From: Parabacteroides hominis
GTDB taxonomy: Bacteria > Bacteroidota > Bacteroidia > Bacteroidales > Tannerellaceae
Assembly (NCBI RefSeq): GCF_014287585.1
Contig: NZ_JACOOJ010000018.1
Coordinates: forward strand, 1 to 64,000
Reading direction: 5' to 3'
Length of the DNA: 64,000 nt
This document shows positions 17,341 through 26,279 of the stretch, piece by piece. The translations under genes and the position numbers were made by a program. The notes beneath the pieces were generated by a model, which worked only from the letters and a program-made list of their open reading frames with translations, searched no databases and had not been told where the DNA came from. Within the stretch, counting starts at the first letter, position 1. Every line of letters starts with the position of its first letter.

Positions 17341-17930
17341 TACTTCTTATCTCCATAATTTTTAGGTTCTGCTTCAGAAATCTTTTGCGGATAAATCTGC
17401 TGCACAGCCTTTTGTTGTTCTTCATCCAGATCTGCGAATACTTTTCCGAATTTCTTTCTGGAAACGTCATCACGCAGTTCATTATATGCTTTTGCCAATT
17501 CGTTCTGGACACTGATGTAAGCCTGATATTCAGTACCACGGTCATTCTGCAAAGAAATTACGTGTTTTTTAGCGGTCATCACTTTTCCGAAGAAAGGAAC
17601 GTCCTCTTCTGTCTTTTCGGGCTTATTCGCATCATTATACGGATTGTCAATGAATGTTTTAACCTCGTCTTTCAATTGCTTGATGTCGACGAACTTGTCG
17701 CCGCAGAGAATCTGGTTGTTGCTATTGATCAATACAACTAACAGATTTCTCTTGTTAACTTCAACATCATCCTTTTTTTGGTCCTTAGGAACAGGAGGCG
17801 GCAAACGTCTTGCCAAACCTTTATCTGTATCCATGGATGTAGTAATAAGGAAGAAGATAAGCAACATGAAAGCAATATCGGCTGAAGAAGTCGCATTCAT
17901 TGCAGGCACTTTTCTCTTTTTTCTTGCCAT
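17340..17930 (-). CDS. exbD: Biopolymer transport protein ExbD (first copy)
   Basis: This 196-residue ExbD/TolR homologue is longer than usual. It has a membrane span near 17-33 (SSADIAFMLLIFFLITTSM) with the conserved Asp in ADIAF, then a Pro-rich linker (RRLPPPVPKDQK). A periplasmic domain follows, with a charged C-terminal extension. It pairs with the following exbD through a TAATG overlap and sits 36 bases after the small membrane protein gene. Confidence 0.9.
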   Translation of the reverse strand: MARKKRKVPAMNATSSADIAFMLLIFFLITTSMDTDKGLARRLPPPVPKDQKKDDVEVNKRNLLVVLINSNNQILCGDKFVDIKQLKDEVKTFIDNPYNDANKPEKTEEDVPFFGKVMTAKKHVISLQNDRGTEYQAYISVQNELAKAYNELRDDVSRKKFGKVFADLDEEQQKAVQQIYPQKISEAEPKNYGDKK

Positions 17931-17966
17931 ATAGCTTTTTTTGTTTTATCGATTCGTTATTACTAA

Positions 17967-18440
17967 TTATCTGTTCAGCATTTTCTTTACGCTTCCTGCT
18001 GCAACGGCAATGATGATCAGAACCATCAACACAATTGTTGAATTGATCCACATGTCTGTTATTTTCAGCCAGAAGGGAATGTTAAATTCTTGAGAATCCG
18101 CATTCAACCCTTTTAAAGGAGTCGGGTCACCGATAGCGTATGTAATGAACAGCATAGCTGCGAAACATACGAGGACAACCAATGATATCAAAGCTGATTT
18201 GGGACTTGTCTTCAGCAGAGAAACAAACTGCCACAATGCGAAAAGGACAGTGCTGATAATTGTTCCGAAGAACAAGATTGAAGTCCAGTTCAGCAATAAA
18301 CCTGTATAGACAGGTTCTTCCATTTCTGCTCCGGGGTTTGTTACACCTCCGGCATAGAATATACCCAAAACGACAATGGAGATAAGCGCGCTTATCAGCA
18401 GTGTCCAGCTGGATACTTTTCTTATTTTAGTAACTGCCAT
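17967..18440 (-). CDS. Small membrane protein of the exbB-exbD operon
   Basis: This 157-residue protein has four predicted membrane spans (about 13-30, 48-69, 84-103, 134-152). I do not recognise a named domain. It lies between exbB (8 bases upstream) and the first exbD (36 bases downstream), all on one strand. It is therefore probably an accessory part of the TonB motor; this is inferred from position alone. There is no signal peptide or obvious active site. Confidence 0.75.
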   Translation of the reverse strand: MAVTKIRKVSSWTLLISALISIVVLGIFYAGGVTNPGAEMEEPVYTGLLLNWTSILFFGTIISTVLFALWQFVSLLKTSPKSALISLVVLVCFAAMLFITYAIGDPTPLKGLNADSQEFNIPFWLKITDMWINSTIVLMVLIIIAVAAGSVKKMLNR

Positions 18441-18448
18441 AAGTCTAA

Positions 18449-19186
18449 TTATTTTTTGAATTTAAGGTTGTATTTGATAACCATGTCAAGCAATGAGATA
18501 GAAGCATCTTCCATCTGGTTCAGGATAGCTTCCAGTTTGCTCAGCAAATAGTTATAGAATACCTGAAGGATCAATGCTACAACCAAACCACCTACTGTTG
18601 TGATCAAGGCCACTTTCATACCACCTGCTACAACCGTCGGGCTGATATCACCAACCTGTTCGATTTTATCGAACGCCATAACCATACCTACTACAGTTCC
18701 CAAGAATCCTAATGACGGAGCCATTGCGATAAACAATGTGATCCAAGACATGTTCTTTTCCAAAAGACCACCCTGAACACCACCATAAGAAACGATAGAT
18801 TTTTCAACAACATCGATACCCTGGTCGATTCTCATCAGACCCTGATAAGCGATAGAAGCGATAGGACCTCTTGTATCACGAGCGATAGCTTTTGCACCTT
18901 CTACATCGCCTTTGTCCAACGCATCTTCAATACCTTTCAGCAATTTGCTGGAGTTTGTTTCTGCCAAGTTCAGATAAATAATTCTTTCCAAGCAGAAAGC
19001 CAAACCGAAAATCAATGCGATAGCTACCAAACTCATGAAGTTGGCACCACCTTCGATAAACTTAGTCTTCAAAGCCTGGTACATACCACCTTCAACAGCG
19101 ACTTCGGCTGCTTCTTGCGCGAATGCTACAGAAGAGATTCCAAGAGCACATAAACTCATGAACGTTTTTGCAAAATACTTTTTCAT
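18449..19186 (-). CDS. exbB: Proton channel protein ExbB/TolQ/MotA family
   Basis: The product is 245 residues. It starts with an apparent cleavable signal (MKKYFAKTFMSLCALGISSVAFAQE), an extension not found in E. coli ExbB. Then come a span near 48-66 and two C-terminal spans in the conserved MotA/TolQ block (SLGFLGTVVGMVMAFDKIE, then SPTVVAGGMKVALITTVGGLVVALI). It forms the proton channel that drives TonB. First gene of the exbB, membrane protein, exbD, exbD operon. Confidence 0.92.
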   Translation of the reverse strand: MKKYFAKTFMSLCALGISSVAFAQEAAEVAVEGGMYQALKTKFIEGGANFMSLVAIALIFGLAFCLERIIYLNLAETNSSKLLKGIEDALDKGDVEGAKAIARDTRGPIASIAYQGLMRIDQGIDVVEKSIVSYGGVQGGLLEKNMSWITLFIAMAPSLGFLGTVVGMVMAFDKIEQVGDISPTVVAGGMKVALITTVGGLVVALILQVFYNYLLSKLEAILNQMEDASISLLDMVIKYNLKFKK

Positions 19187-19268
19187 TGTGTGTTTAATTT
19201 TTAAGATTAATAATTCTCTTATTTGTTTTTATTTTTTTGTTATTAATAATCGTCATGGTATCTTAAAG

Positions 19269-19356
19269 CGGAGAGAGCGGGATTCGAACCCGCGAAACCC
19301 TTTAGGGGTTTACACGCTTTCCAGGCGTGCCTCTTCAACCACTCGAGCATCTCTCC
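19269..19356 (-). tRNA. tRNA-Ser (anticodon GGA)
   Basis: A class II tRNA of 88 bases with a long variable arm (AACCCCTAAAGGGTT). The anticodon stem CACGC/GCGTG encloses CTGGAAA, giving GGA. The acceptor GGAGAGA pairs with TCTCTCC; the discriminator is G, as expected for Ser. Confidence 0.95.
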
Positions 19357-19388
19357 AAAAACAAGCCACCGCTTTTCTAAAACGGGTG

Positions 19389-19417
19389 CAAAATACGAAA
19401 AAAATCGCATATCCAAA
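19389..19417 (-). promoter_or_regulatory. tRNA-Ser promoter
   Basis: Reverse strand TTTG (19414-19417) and a one-base-short -7 element TATTTTG (19389-19395) lie 18 bases apart, just upstream of the tRNA. Confidence 0.5.
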
Positions 19418-19500
19418 CGTTTCAGTGCACAAATCTATAGTTTTTGCTTGACATATGCACAATATCTGACGGATAAATTTTGAATACGCGCGAAAATATC

Positions 19501-20289
19501 TCATGATATTGGTTTATTCTCGATTTTAAATAGTTTTAAAGCATTTTTCCGTGTGGTTTCAACGGTCTCTTCAAGTGTCAGCCCATAGGTCTGGGCTACT
19601 TTTTCAGCCGTTTTCCAGATATAAGCCGGCTCGTTCCTTTTCCCCCGGTAAGGGACAGGTGCGAGGTAAGGCGCATCTGTTTCCAAAACGATCTTATTGA
19701 TGTCTGCCTGACGGATTATTTCCGACAGTCCGGAGTTCTTAAATGTAATAACCCCATTTATTCCGATTTTGAAATTTTTCAGTTTATTGATTTCTTCCAA
19801 ATCGTTTTCATTGCCGGTAAAACTGTGAAAGACTCCGGTGAGCGCATCGGCTCCTACCTTATATAAAGACTCGAAAACTTCCGGAAATGCTTCACGGGTA
19901 TGGATGGCAACCGGCAGATCGAGGTCGATGCTCCACTTGAGCTGCTCTTCGAATACGGTTTTCTGCTCTTTCAGATAGGTTTTGTCCCAGTACAGGTCTA
20001 TGCCTATTTCTCCTATTCCGCAATAGGAACGTTTACCGAGCCATGACTCTATTATCTTCAGATTTTCGGTATAGTGTCCGTCTACGCTGGTCGGATGAAG
20101 TCCCATCATCGGATAGGCGAAACCCGGATAACGGTCGCATAAATCATGCATCCGCTCGATGGTGGTCGTGTCGACATTCGGAAGGAGCAGGGTGTCTATG
20201 CCGGACTCTTTCGCAACAGTGGCCAGTTGATCCTGTTCCGGATCAAAATCCTCTAAATATAGATGGTTGTGTGTGTCGATCAGTTTCAT
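19501..20289 (-). CDS. TatD-family metal-dependent hydrolase
   Basis: This 262-residue TIM-barrel hydrolase starts with the metal-binding DTHNHLY motif (HxH). It continues with GEIGIDLYW (the catalytic Glu region), LPVAIHTREAF, GVFHSFTGN and VLETDAPYL. TatD-type enzymes are 3'-5' DNases or other metal-dependent hydrolases. Its ATG is one base from the stop of the polyprenyl synthase gene upstream, so the two are one transcript. Confidence 0.92.
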   Translation of the reverse strand: MKLIDTHNHLYLEDFDPEQDQLATVAKESGIDTLLLPNVDTTTIERMHDLCDRYPGFAYPMMGLHPTSVDGHYTENLKIIESWLGKRSYCGIGEIGIDLYWDKTYLKEQKTVFEEQLKWSIDLDLPVAIHTREAFPEVFESLYKVGADALTGVFHSFTGNENDLEEINKLKNFKIGINGVITFKNSGLSEIIRQADINKIVLETDAPYLAPVPYRGKRNEPAYIWKTAEKVAQTYGLTLEETVETTRKNALKLFKIENKPIS

Positions 20290-20290
20290 C

Positions 20291-21265
20291 TTAAGACTGG
20301 CGGTTCATTAAACGGGCGCTGACTTCTTTCAGTATGTTTAGCCTTTCGGGAGCTACGCTTAACGAGTCTAAGCAGTTCATTGCCTGATTATAATACATGT
20401 GTATTTTTTCTTCGGACAATTCTTTCAGCCGCAATTGGTCGTAGATGGCTGTCACGGCGGCGATTTTCTCTGCCGGATCGAATGTCTTTTTGCCTATCCA
20501 GCTGTTCAACTCCGCTTTTTGGATATCCGAAGCAAGGCGGAAAGCGTTGATCAGCATGAATGTCTTTTTGTTGCAGAGTATGTCCCCACCGATATTTTTG
20601 CCGAAAGTGGCGGTGTCTCCGTAAACATCTAACAGATCATCCTGCAACTGGAAGGCCAGCCCGATATTGATGCCGAACTGATACAGCGCTTCGGCTTCAG
20701 CTTCAGGCGCATTTCCCATGATCGCTCCCATCTTCAGGGCGCAGGCAAGCAGTACGGCCGTTTTCAACCGGATCATTTCGATGTATTCCTCTTCCGTTAC
20801 GTCCGTTCTCGATTCGAACTCCATGTCGTACTGTTGTCCGCCGCATATCTCAAGCGCCGTACCGGTGAACAGGTCCAATATCTCTTTTAATGATTCGGGT
20901 TCCGTTTCGCCGATCAGTTGATAAGCCGCGATCAGCATGGCATCGCCGGAAAGGATGGCTGTGTTGGCATTCCATACTTTATGCACGGTCGGTTTGTTTC
21001 TTCTTTTATCGGCTTCGTCCATCAGGTCGTCGTGCAAAAGGGTGAAGTTGTGGAATACTTCAAGCCCCAAAGCCGGTTTGATCGCTGCATCTACATTTTC
21101 CTTATATAGATTACAGGCCATCAGTACAAGTGCCGGACGGATTCTTTTTCCACCGAGTGAAAGGATGTATTCGATCGGATCGTATAAACTTTTAGGAGGA
21201 TAGGTGAATTGGAGCCGGGTAATTTCCTGCTCGATTTTCTGTAGGATATCGTTAAAAGCGAACAT
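20291..21265 (-). CDS. Polyprenyl diphosphate synthase
   Basis: This 324-residue trans-prenyltransferase extends allylic diphosphates with IPP. Both Asp-rich motifs are present: DDLMD in LLHDDLMDEADKRRNKPTVH near 87, and DDLLD in LQDDLLDVYGD near 218. GGKRIRPALVLMAC marks the IPP-binding site. The product length (farnesyl, geranylgeranyl or longer, as for menaquinone) cannot be set with confidence. The window also holds ispH, from the same isoprenoid pathway. Confidence 0.9.
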   Translation of the reverse strand: MFAFNDILQKIEQEITRLQFTYPPKSLYDPIEYILSLGGKRIRPALVLMACNLYKENVDAAIKPALGLEVFHNFTLLHDDLMDEADKRRNKPTVHKVWNANTAILSGDAMLIAAYQLIGETEPESLKEILDLFTGTALEICGGQQYDMEFESRTDVTEEEYIEMIRLKTAVLLACALKMGAIMGNAPEAEAEALYQFGINIGLAFQLQDDLLDVYGDTATFGKNIGGDILCNKKTFMLINAFRLASDIQKAELNSWIGKKTFDPAEKIAAVTAIYDQLRLKELSEEKIHMYYNQAMNCLDSLSVAPERLNILKEVSARLMNRQS

Positions 21266-21284
21266 AGATTATTTGTTTAAATAA

Positions 21285-21311
21285 AAAAGGCTGCGATAGA
21301 AGCAGCCTTTT
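21285..21311 (-). terminator. Terminator after tonB
   Basis: AAAAGGCTGC and GCAGCCTTTT form a 10-bp stem, with a T run on the reverse strand. It lies between tonB and the polyprenyl synthase gene. Confidence 0.75.
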
Positions 21312-21329
21312 CGTACTATTTACATGTTA

Positions 21330-22019
21330 TTATTGCAGTCTGAATGTAACAGGCACTGTGTATTTAACACGTACGGGTTTACCTCTCTGCTTGCCCGGTG
21401 ACCATTTCGGCATGGCATTGATCACACGGAGAGCTTCTTTATCCAGTGACGGGTCGACACCACGGATAACTTCTGCGTCTACGATGGAACCGTCTTTGTT
21501 AACCACAAACGAGCAGGATACACGACCCTGGATACCGTTTTCCTGAGCAATAACCGGATATTTGATTGATTTTGACAGGTATTGCAACAAAGCGCCTTGT
21601 CCGCCCGGGAATTCAGGCATTGTTTCTACAACAGTAAAAATCTGCTGTGAAGATTCCTCTTCTTCTTCAACTACTGCAGGAGGAGTATAAGCTTCGACCT
21701 GTGCTGAAGAGGCGTCGTCTTCCGAAGAAACGATGTCGACATCGTCCAGCTTGACGTCATCTTCCACAACGGTTAATACTTCTGCCACAGCAGGTGCAGG
21801 GGGTGGCGGAGGAGGGGGAGGTGCATCCTCCGGTCTCGTGATTTCAACTTCTTCTTCCGCGATGATATCAGCAACGCCCTCGCTTGTGACGATTGTGATT
21901 TCACGGTCGCTCCATTCGAAGCCAACGAACAGTACTGCAAGTCCGACGACCATACCCATCAGGATACCCATCATCTTACCTTTTTCCAGGTCCGCTTTTG
22001 GTGATTTCTTAACTTCCAT
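21330..22019 (-). CDS. tonB: Energy transducer TonB
   Basis: This 229-residue protein has a cytoplasmic N-terminus and one membrane span (about 19-37; MMGILMGMVVGLAVLFVGF). The periplasmic linker begins with a run of eight Pro (APPPPPPPPAP) and is rich in Asp, Glu and Val. The C-terminal TonB domain shows MPEFPGGQGALLQYL, NGIQGRVSCSFVVNKDGSI and GVDPSLDKEALRVINAMPKWSPGKQRGKPVRVKYTVP split across the usual strands. It couples the ExbB/ExbD motor to outer-membrane receptors. The Glu/Asp-rich linker is unusual beside the more common Lys/Pro type. Confidence 0.93.
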   Translation of the reverse strand: MEVKKSPKADLEKGKMMGILMGMVVGLAVLFVGFEWSDREITIVTSEGVADIIAEEEVEITRPEDAPPPPPPPPAPAVAEVLTVVEDDVKLDDVDIVSSEDDASSAQVEAYTPPAVVEEEEESSQQIFTVVETMPEFPGGQGALLQYLSKSIKYPVIAQENGIQGRVSCSFVVNKDGSIVDAEVIRGVDPSLDKEALRVINAMPKWSPGKQRGKPVRVKYTVPVTFRLQ

Positions 22020-22056
22020 ATCTCTTAATGTTTAAAGATGTGTTTTTCTTCTGCCA

Positions 22057-22087
22057 CAAATATACGGAGTTATTTTTTAAATCCGAA
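22057..22087 (-). promoter_or_regulatory. tonB promoter
   Basis: Reverse strand TATATTTG (22057-22064) follows TTCG (22084-22087) by 19 bases, one mismatch from the consensus. Confidence 0.55.
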
Positions 22088-22212
22088 CAATTCGTATTAA
22101 ATATGCGCTATTTTTACTTTTTTTTTGACTGAGAATAAAAATAATAGCTCCCATATACCTTTTTCGGCTTTTTCCCGTTTCTGTAAGTGGGGCGTATATA
22201 CCCGTATTTATT

Positions 22213-22220
22213 TATCTTTG
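22213..22220 (+). promoter_or_regulatory. porQ promoter -7 element
   Basis: TATCTTTG fits TAnnTTTG, 22 bases upstream of the porQ start. No good -33 box was seen. Confidence 0.5.
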
Positions 22221-22241
22221 TAAGCATTTTACCAGAGAAAT

Positions 22242-23234
22242 ATGAGAAATATTCTATTTATACTCTTCTTTTCTTTCTTGTTACAGGCTGTTGTCGCACA
22301 AACCGGCGACACCGGATATACCTTTCTCCGCTATCCTTCTTCGGCAAGAGCCAATGCGATGGGAGGCAATACGATGTCCCTGATCGAACGGGACCCTTCC
22401 CTGATTTTTCATAACCCGGCTTTGCTGGGGGCCGAGATGGATAAGATGGTCAACCTGAATTACCTGAATTATATATCGGATATCAATGTCGGAAGCGCCC
22501 TTTTCACCAAAGCGTATAAGGAAAAAGGCGCCTGGGGCGTGGGAGCCTCGTTTTTCAGCCAGGGAAAGATTCGGGGAATGTCGGAGGAAGGTCTTCCGAC
22601 GGGAGATTTTACGGCAAAGGACATCAGTGTGAACGGTTTCTTCTCGTATGACCTTTCCGAGCGCTGGCGTGGCGGGGCTTCGTTGAAGTTTTTGTATTCG
22701 GGTATCGGCGATTATACCTCGATCGGCATGGCTGTCGATGCCGGCTTGAGTTATTATAATTCTGAAAAAGGATTTTCTTTCGGCTTTGCTTTTAAAAATA
22801 TCGGAGCCCAACTGAAAGCCTACGAAGACGAGCGCCAGAAAATGCCCTGGGATATCCAGATGGGGATCACCAAACAGATGGCTCATGCGCCGATCCGCTT
22901 GTCGCTTACTGCGCAGTACCTGACGAAGTGGAAGGTCGACTATGTGGACGATTACGACAAGGAATATACGGGGGATAATTTTTTCAAGTCCTTTGTGAAA
23001 CACCTGGTGATCGGCGTCGACTATGTCCCTTCCGACAATTTTTGGCTCGGTATCGGATATAATCCTAAGACGGCATTGGACATGAAATTGCAGGGTGGTA
23101 ACGCTCTTGCCGGTTTCTCCGGTGGCGCCGGTGTGCGGATCAAGATGTTCGACGTAGGCGTTTCCGTAGCCAAATATCATCCTTCGGCTCTTTCCATGAT
23201 GCTGAGTATTTCTACTACGATCAGCGATTTCTAA
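22242..23234 (+). CDS. porQ: Type IX secretion system protein PorQ
   Basis: This 330-residue protein has a signal peptide (MRNILFILFFSFLLQAVVAQ) and a PorV/PorQ-type outer-membrane barrel. It starts with FLRYPSSARANAMGG and DPSLIFHNPALLG. In Porphyromonas gingivalis, PorQ works with PorU, PorV and PorZ in the attachment complex that processes T9SS cargo on the cell surface. Its presence suggests that the cell uses type IX secretion, in keeping with the sorting-type C-terminus of the secreted protein at 54352. Downstream come cmk, ispH and pfkA. Confidence 0.85.
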   Translation: MRNILFILFFSFLLQAVVAQTGDTGYTFLRYPSSARANAMGGNTMSLIERDPSLIFHNPALLGAEMDKMVNLNYLNYISDINVGSALFTKAYKEKGAWGVGASFFSQGKIRGMSEEGLPTGDFTAKDISVNGFFSYDLSERWRGGASLKFLYSGIGDYTSIGMAVDAGLSYYNSEKGFSFGFAFKNIGAQLKAYEDERQKMPWDIQMGITKQMAHAPIRLSLTAQYLTKWKVDYVDDYDKEYTGDNFFKSFVKHLVIGVDYVPSDNFWLGIGYNPKTALDMKLQGGNALAGFSGGAGVRIKMFDVGVSVAKYHPSALSMMLSISTTISDF

Positions 23235-23554
23235 CTGAACCGGACTTCCTGTAGGTTGGGGAGAATGCGCTTGTGGCGGATTTGTCCTCGGCGTCGGTAT
23301 GTTTTGTCTTTTCTTACCCTATCGATTAGCTTTTTAGATGTATTCCATAACTTGTCCGCCAGCCGGCGAACGATTGTCCGCCAGCCAGTGAACGATCGTC
23401 CGCCGGCCAGCGAACGATCGTTCGGCGGCCGGCGGACAACCAACGGACTGAATGGAAAACAATAAAATATAAGGATGAATAGGATAATTTATAAGGAAGG
23501 GAGCGATAAACTGTTGTATATTTGCGTTTCCTTTACATTAATATATATGTAGTG
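23235..23554. other. Intergenic region between porQ and cmk
   Basis: It holds four 22-bp GC-rich tandem units (23354-23441) and a -7-like TATATTTG (23517-23524) before cmk. Short ORFs cross it on both strands, but they only translate the repeat. Confidence 0.6.
23354..23441. repeat. 22-bp tandem repeat with an embedded 40-base palindrome
   Basis: Four tandem 22-base units: 23354-23375, 23376-23397, 23398-23419 and 23420-23441. Each of the first three starts GTCCGCC and ends GAACGAT plus T or C. The fourth is altered so that 23398-23417 and 23418-23437 form a near-perfect inverted pair (18 of 20). Its outer 11 bases GTCCGCCGGCC / GGCCGGCGGAC are exact. The GC content is far above the AT-rich surroundings. 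It could fold into a very stable hairpin in the porQ 3' region. Confidence 0.85.
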
Positions 23555-24247
23555 ATGAAAAAGATAATTATAGCGATAGACGGTGTCTCTTCCACCGGGA
23601 AGAGCACGATGGCAAAAGATTTGGCAAAGGAACTGGGATATACCTATATCGATACGGGGGCGATGTATCGGGCTGTCACTTTGTATAGTTTGCAGCACGG
23701 GTTCTTTACAAGCGACGGCATCGACGAGCGGAAGTTGCAGGATGCCATGAACGATATCGATATCTCTTTTCGCTTTAACCCGGAAACCGGACGTCCCGAT
23801 ACCTATCTGAACGGCGTGAAAGTGGAAAAAGAGATACGGGGAATGGAAGTTGCCAACCGCGTAAGCCCGATCGCGGCCCTGGGCTTTGTACGCCGTGCGA
23901 TGGTTGCCAAGCAGCAGGAAATGGGGAAAGCGAAAGGGATCGTGATGGACGGTCGCGATATCGGTACGGTCGTCTTCCCGGATGCGGAATTGAAGATTTA
24001 CGTGACAGCCAGCCCGGAAGTGCGTGCCCAGCGGCGTTTGGACGAGCTGAAAGCCAAAGGCGAGGCTGCTTCTTTTGAGGAAGTCCTTGAAAATGTGAAG
24101 ACGCGTGACCATATCGATATGACGCGTGCCGAAAGCCCGCTCCGTAAAGCCGATGATGCTTTGGAGTTGGATAACTCGCATCTGACGATTGCCGAGCAGA
24201 AGGCCTGGCTCCTGGAACAGTATGAAAAGGTAGTTGTAACGGATTAG
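23555..24247 (+). CDS. cmk: Cytidylate kinase
   Basis: This 230-residue enzyme phosphorylates CMP and dCMP using ATP. The P-loop is [13 protein letters not shown] at about 9-21. The NMP-binding region begins [13 protein letters not shown], and the [13 protein letters not shown] block is typical of bacterial Cmk. The ATG at 23555 ([10 protein letters not shown]) was preferred over an in-frame ATG at 23522, because a -7 element ends at 23524. It ends two bases before the ispH start, so they are coupled. Confidence 0.95.
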   Translation: MKKIIIAIDGVSSTGKSTMAKDLAKELGYTYIDTGAMYRAVTLYSLQHGFFTSDGIDERKLQDAMNDIDISFRFNPETGRPDTYLNGVKVEKEIRGMEVANRVSPIAALGFVRRAMVAKQQEMGKAKGIVMDGRDIGTVVFPDAELKIYVTASPEVRAQRRLDELKAKGEAASFEEVLENVKTRDHIDMTRAESPLRKADDALELDNSHLTIAEQKAWLLEQYEKVVVTD

Positions 24248-24249
24248 CC

Positions 24250-25122
24250 ATGATAGAAGTCGAGATAGATAAAGGTTCCGGCTTTTGCTTCGGTGTGGTG
24301 ACAGCTATCGAAAGTGCCGAACGGGAACTGAAAAATACGGACAGGTTGTATTGCCTCGGAGATATCGTGCACAACAGCCTGGAAGTGGAACGGCTGGAGG
24401 AATCGGGGCTGCGGACGATCGAGCACGACGAGTTTACCCGCCTGAAAGGTGAAAAGGTGTTGCTCCGGGCGCATGGCGAACCGCCTTCGACCTACGAGAT
24501 TGCCCGGCGGAACAACATCACGATCGTGGATGCGACCTGCCCGGTGGTGCTCCAGTTGCAACGTAAGATTCATAAATGCTACGTGGCTACGCGCGACAGT
24601 CATACGCAGGTCGTGATCTATGGAAAGAAAGGGCATGCCGAAGTGAACGGCCTGGTCGGACAAACGGAAGGGACTGCCATCGTTATCGAGAAGGTGGAGG
24701 ATCTCGACCGGTTGGATTTTAACCGGAACATCTGCCTCTTCTCACAGACGACCAAGTCGCTGGACGGGTTCCGTGAAGTCGTGGCTGAGATCCGGCGGCG
24801 CATTGCGGACGGAGTTCGGTTCGAGTATTTCGATACGATCTGCCGCCAGGTGGCCAACCGCTTACCGAACATCAAGACCTTTGCCTCCAGGCATGATTGG
24901 GTGTATTTCGTTGCCGGAAAGAAGAGTTCCAATGGCAAGATGCTGCTGGAAGAATGCCGGAAGGCAAACCCGAACACGGTCTTTATCTCGGAAGCGAAGG
25001 AGATTATCGAGCCGCTGCCCGAAGGAGTGAGCAGTGTCGGGGTGTGCGGAGCCACATCCACTCCGAAGTGGCTGATGGAAGAGGTGGCTGTGCGTATTCG
25101 CGAATTGAATGCCAACCGTTGA
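24250..25122 (+). CDS. ispH: 4-hydroxy-3-methylbut-2-enyl diphosphate reductase
   Basis: This 290-residue iron-sulfur enzyme performs the last step of the MEP isoprenoid pathway, giving IPP and DMAPP. The three cluster cysteines appear in GFCFGVVTAI (about residue 13), DATCPVV (about 97) and DTICRQV (about 198). Substrate residues lie in VHNSLEVERL, RAHGEPP and CGATSTPKWLMEE. It follows cmk by two bases. Confidence 0.95.
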   Translation: MIEVEIDKGSGFCFGVVTAIESAERELKNTDRLYCLGDIVHNSLEVERLEESGLRTIEHDEFTRLKGEKVLLRAHGEPPSTYEIARRNNITIVDATCPVVLQLQRKIHKCYVATRDSHTQVVIYGKKGHAEVNGLVGQTEGTAIVIEKVEDLDRLDFNRNICLFSQTTKSLDGFREVVAEIRRRIADGVRFEYFDTICRQVANRLPNIKTFASRHDWVYFVAGKKSSNGKMLLEECRKANPNTVFISEAKEIIEPLPEGVSSVGVCGATSTPKWLMEEVAVRIRELNANR

Positions 25123-25183
25123 CTTTTCGGGTTAAGATTTGATGAAGTTTTGGAAAATAGACAGCTTTTTGGCAAATAATTAT

Positions 25184-25191
25184 TACTTTTG
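25184..25191 (+). promoter_or_regulatory. pfkA promoter -7 element
   Basis: TACTTTTG fits TAnnTTTG, 28 bases before the start. The -33 box is not at the usual distance. Confidence 0.45.
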
Positions 25192-25218
25192 CCGTGAACA
25201 TATAAAATATAAGACGCT

Positions 25219-26199
25219 ATGTCTGCAGTTAAGTGTATTGGCATTTTAACGTCCGGAGGTGATGCTCCCGGAATGAACGCTGCCATTCGTGCAGTGACAC
25301 GTTCCGCTATTTACAACGGAATGTCCGTTAAAGGTATCTATCGTGGATACAAAGGTTTGATAACCGACGAAATTGAAGATTTCAAGACTCAGAATGTAAG
25401 TAATATTATTCAGCGTGGCGGTACTATCCTGAAGACGGCCCGTTGTGCGGAGTTCAAAACACCGGAAGGCCGTAAGCAGGCTTACGACAAACTGATGGAG
25501 CACGGCATCGATGCCTTGGTCGCCATCGGCGGTGACGGGACGCTGACCGGAGCCCGTATCTTTGCGCAGGAATTTAATTATCCGATTGTCGGCCTGCCCG
25601 GTACGATCGATAATGACCTGTATGGTACGGATATCACGATCGGTTATGATACGGCTTTGAATACGATCATGGAGTGTGTCGATAAAATCCGTGATACGGC
25701 AACCTCGCATGACCGTTTGTTCTTTATCGAAGTGATGGGGCGTGATGCCGGTTTCCTGGCTCTCAACGGGGCAATTGCATCAGGGGCCGAAGCGGCTATC
25801 ATCCCGGAAATTTCTTTAGAGAAGGACCAGTTGGCGGAAATGATCGAAAACGGTTTCCGTAAATCCAAGAACAGTAGTATCGTGCTGGTGGCGGAAAGCG
25901 AAGTGACGGGCGGCGCTATGGGAGTCGCCGAACGTGTGGAGCGCGAATATCCGCAGTTCGACGTACGTGTTTCGATTTTGGGACACTTGCAGCGTGGTGG
26001 TTCGCCGACGGCGCAGGACCGTATTTTGGCTACCCGCATGGGAGTAGCTGCTGTCGATGCGTTGCTGGACGACCAGCGCAACGTGATGATGGGGATTCAG
26101 AACGATGAAATCGTTTACGTTCCTTTCTCCAAGGCCATCAAGAATGACAAGCCGATCAATCGTGAATTATTGAATACGCTTCGTATTTCCTCTATTTGA
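25219..26199 (+). CDS. pfkA: ATP-dependent 6-phosphofructokinase
   Basis: This 326-residue group-I phosphofructokinase commits fructose 6-phosphate to glycolysis. It shows [33 protein letters not shown], and the catalytic [11 protein letters not shown] block. [11 protein letters not shown] and [15 protein letters not shown] follow. Gly in GGDGT (rather than Asp) at the position that tells ATP from PPi enzymes supports ATP use. It has its own promoter and a strong terminator. Confidence 0.95.
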   Translation: MSAVKCIGILTSGGDAPGMNAAIRAVTRSAIYNGMSVKGIYRGYKGLITDEIEDFKTQNVSNIIQRGGTILKTARCAEFKTPEGRKQAYDKLMEHGIDALVAIGGDGTLTGARIFAQEFNYPIVGLPGTIDNDLYGTDITIGYDTALNTIMECVDKIRDTATSHDRLFFIEVMGRDAGFLALNGAIASGAEAAIIPEISLEKDQLAEMIENGFRKSKNSSIVLVAESEVTGGAMGVAERVEREYPQFDVRVSILGHLQRGGSPTAQDRILATRMGVAAVDALLDDQRNVMMGIQNDEIVYVPFSKAIKNDKPINRELLNTLRISSI

Positions 26200-26220
26200 T
26201 TTGTCATTGACAAGCATATA

Positions 26221-26257
26221 AAAAAGCCCCGCGAATATTTTATTCGCGGGGCTTTTT
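26221..26257. terminator. Strong bidirectional terminator
   Basis: A perfect 17-bp stem AAAAAGCCCCGCGAATA / TATTCGCGGGGCTTTTT with a three-base loop, shared by convergent pfkA and the DUF1573 operon. Confidence 0.93.
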
Positions 26258-26279
26258 TATATATAGTGTTCAGCTATAC

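Noticed and set aside
23354..23441. CRISPR array
   Set aside because: The 22-bp units are directly abutted with no spacers, and no cas gene is near.
23256..23465. Short ORFs on both strands over the 22-bp repeat
   Set aside because: They arise from the GC-rich repeat and its inverted copy, which lack stop codons in several frames.
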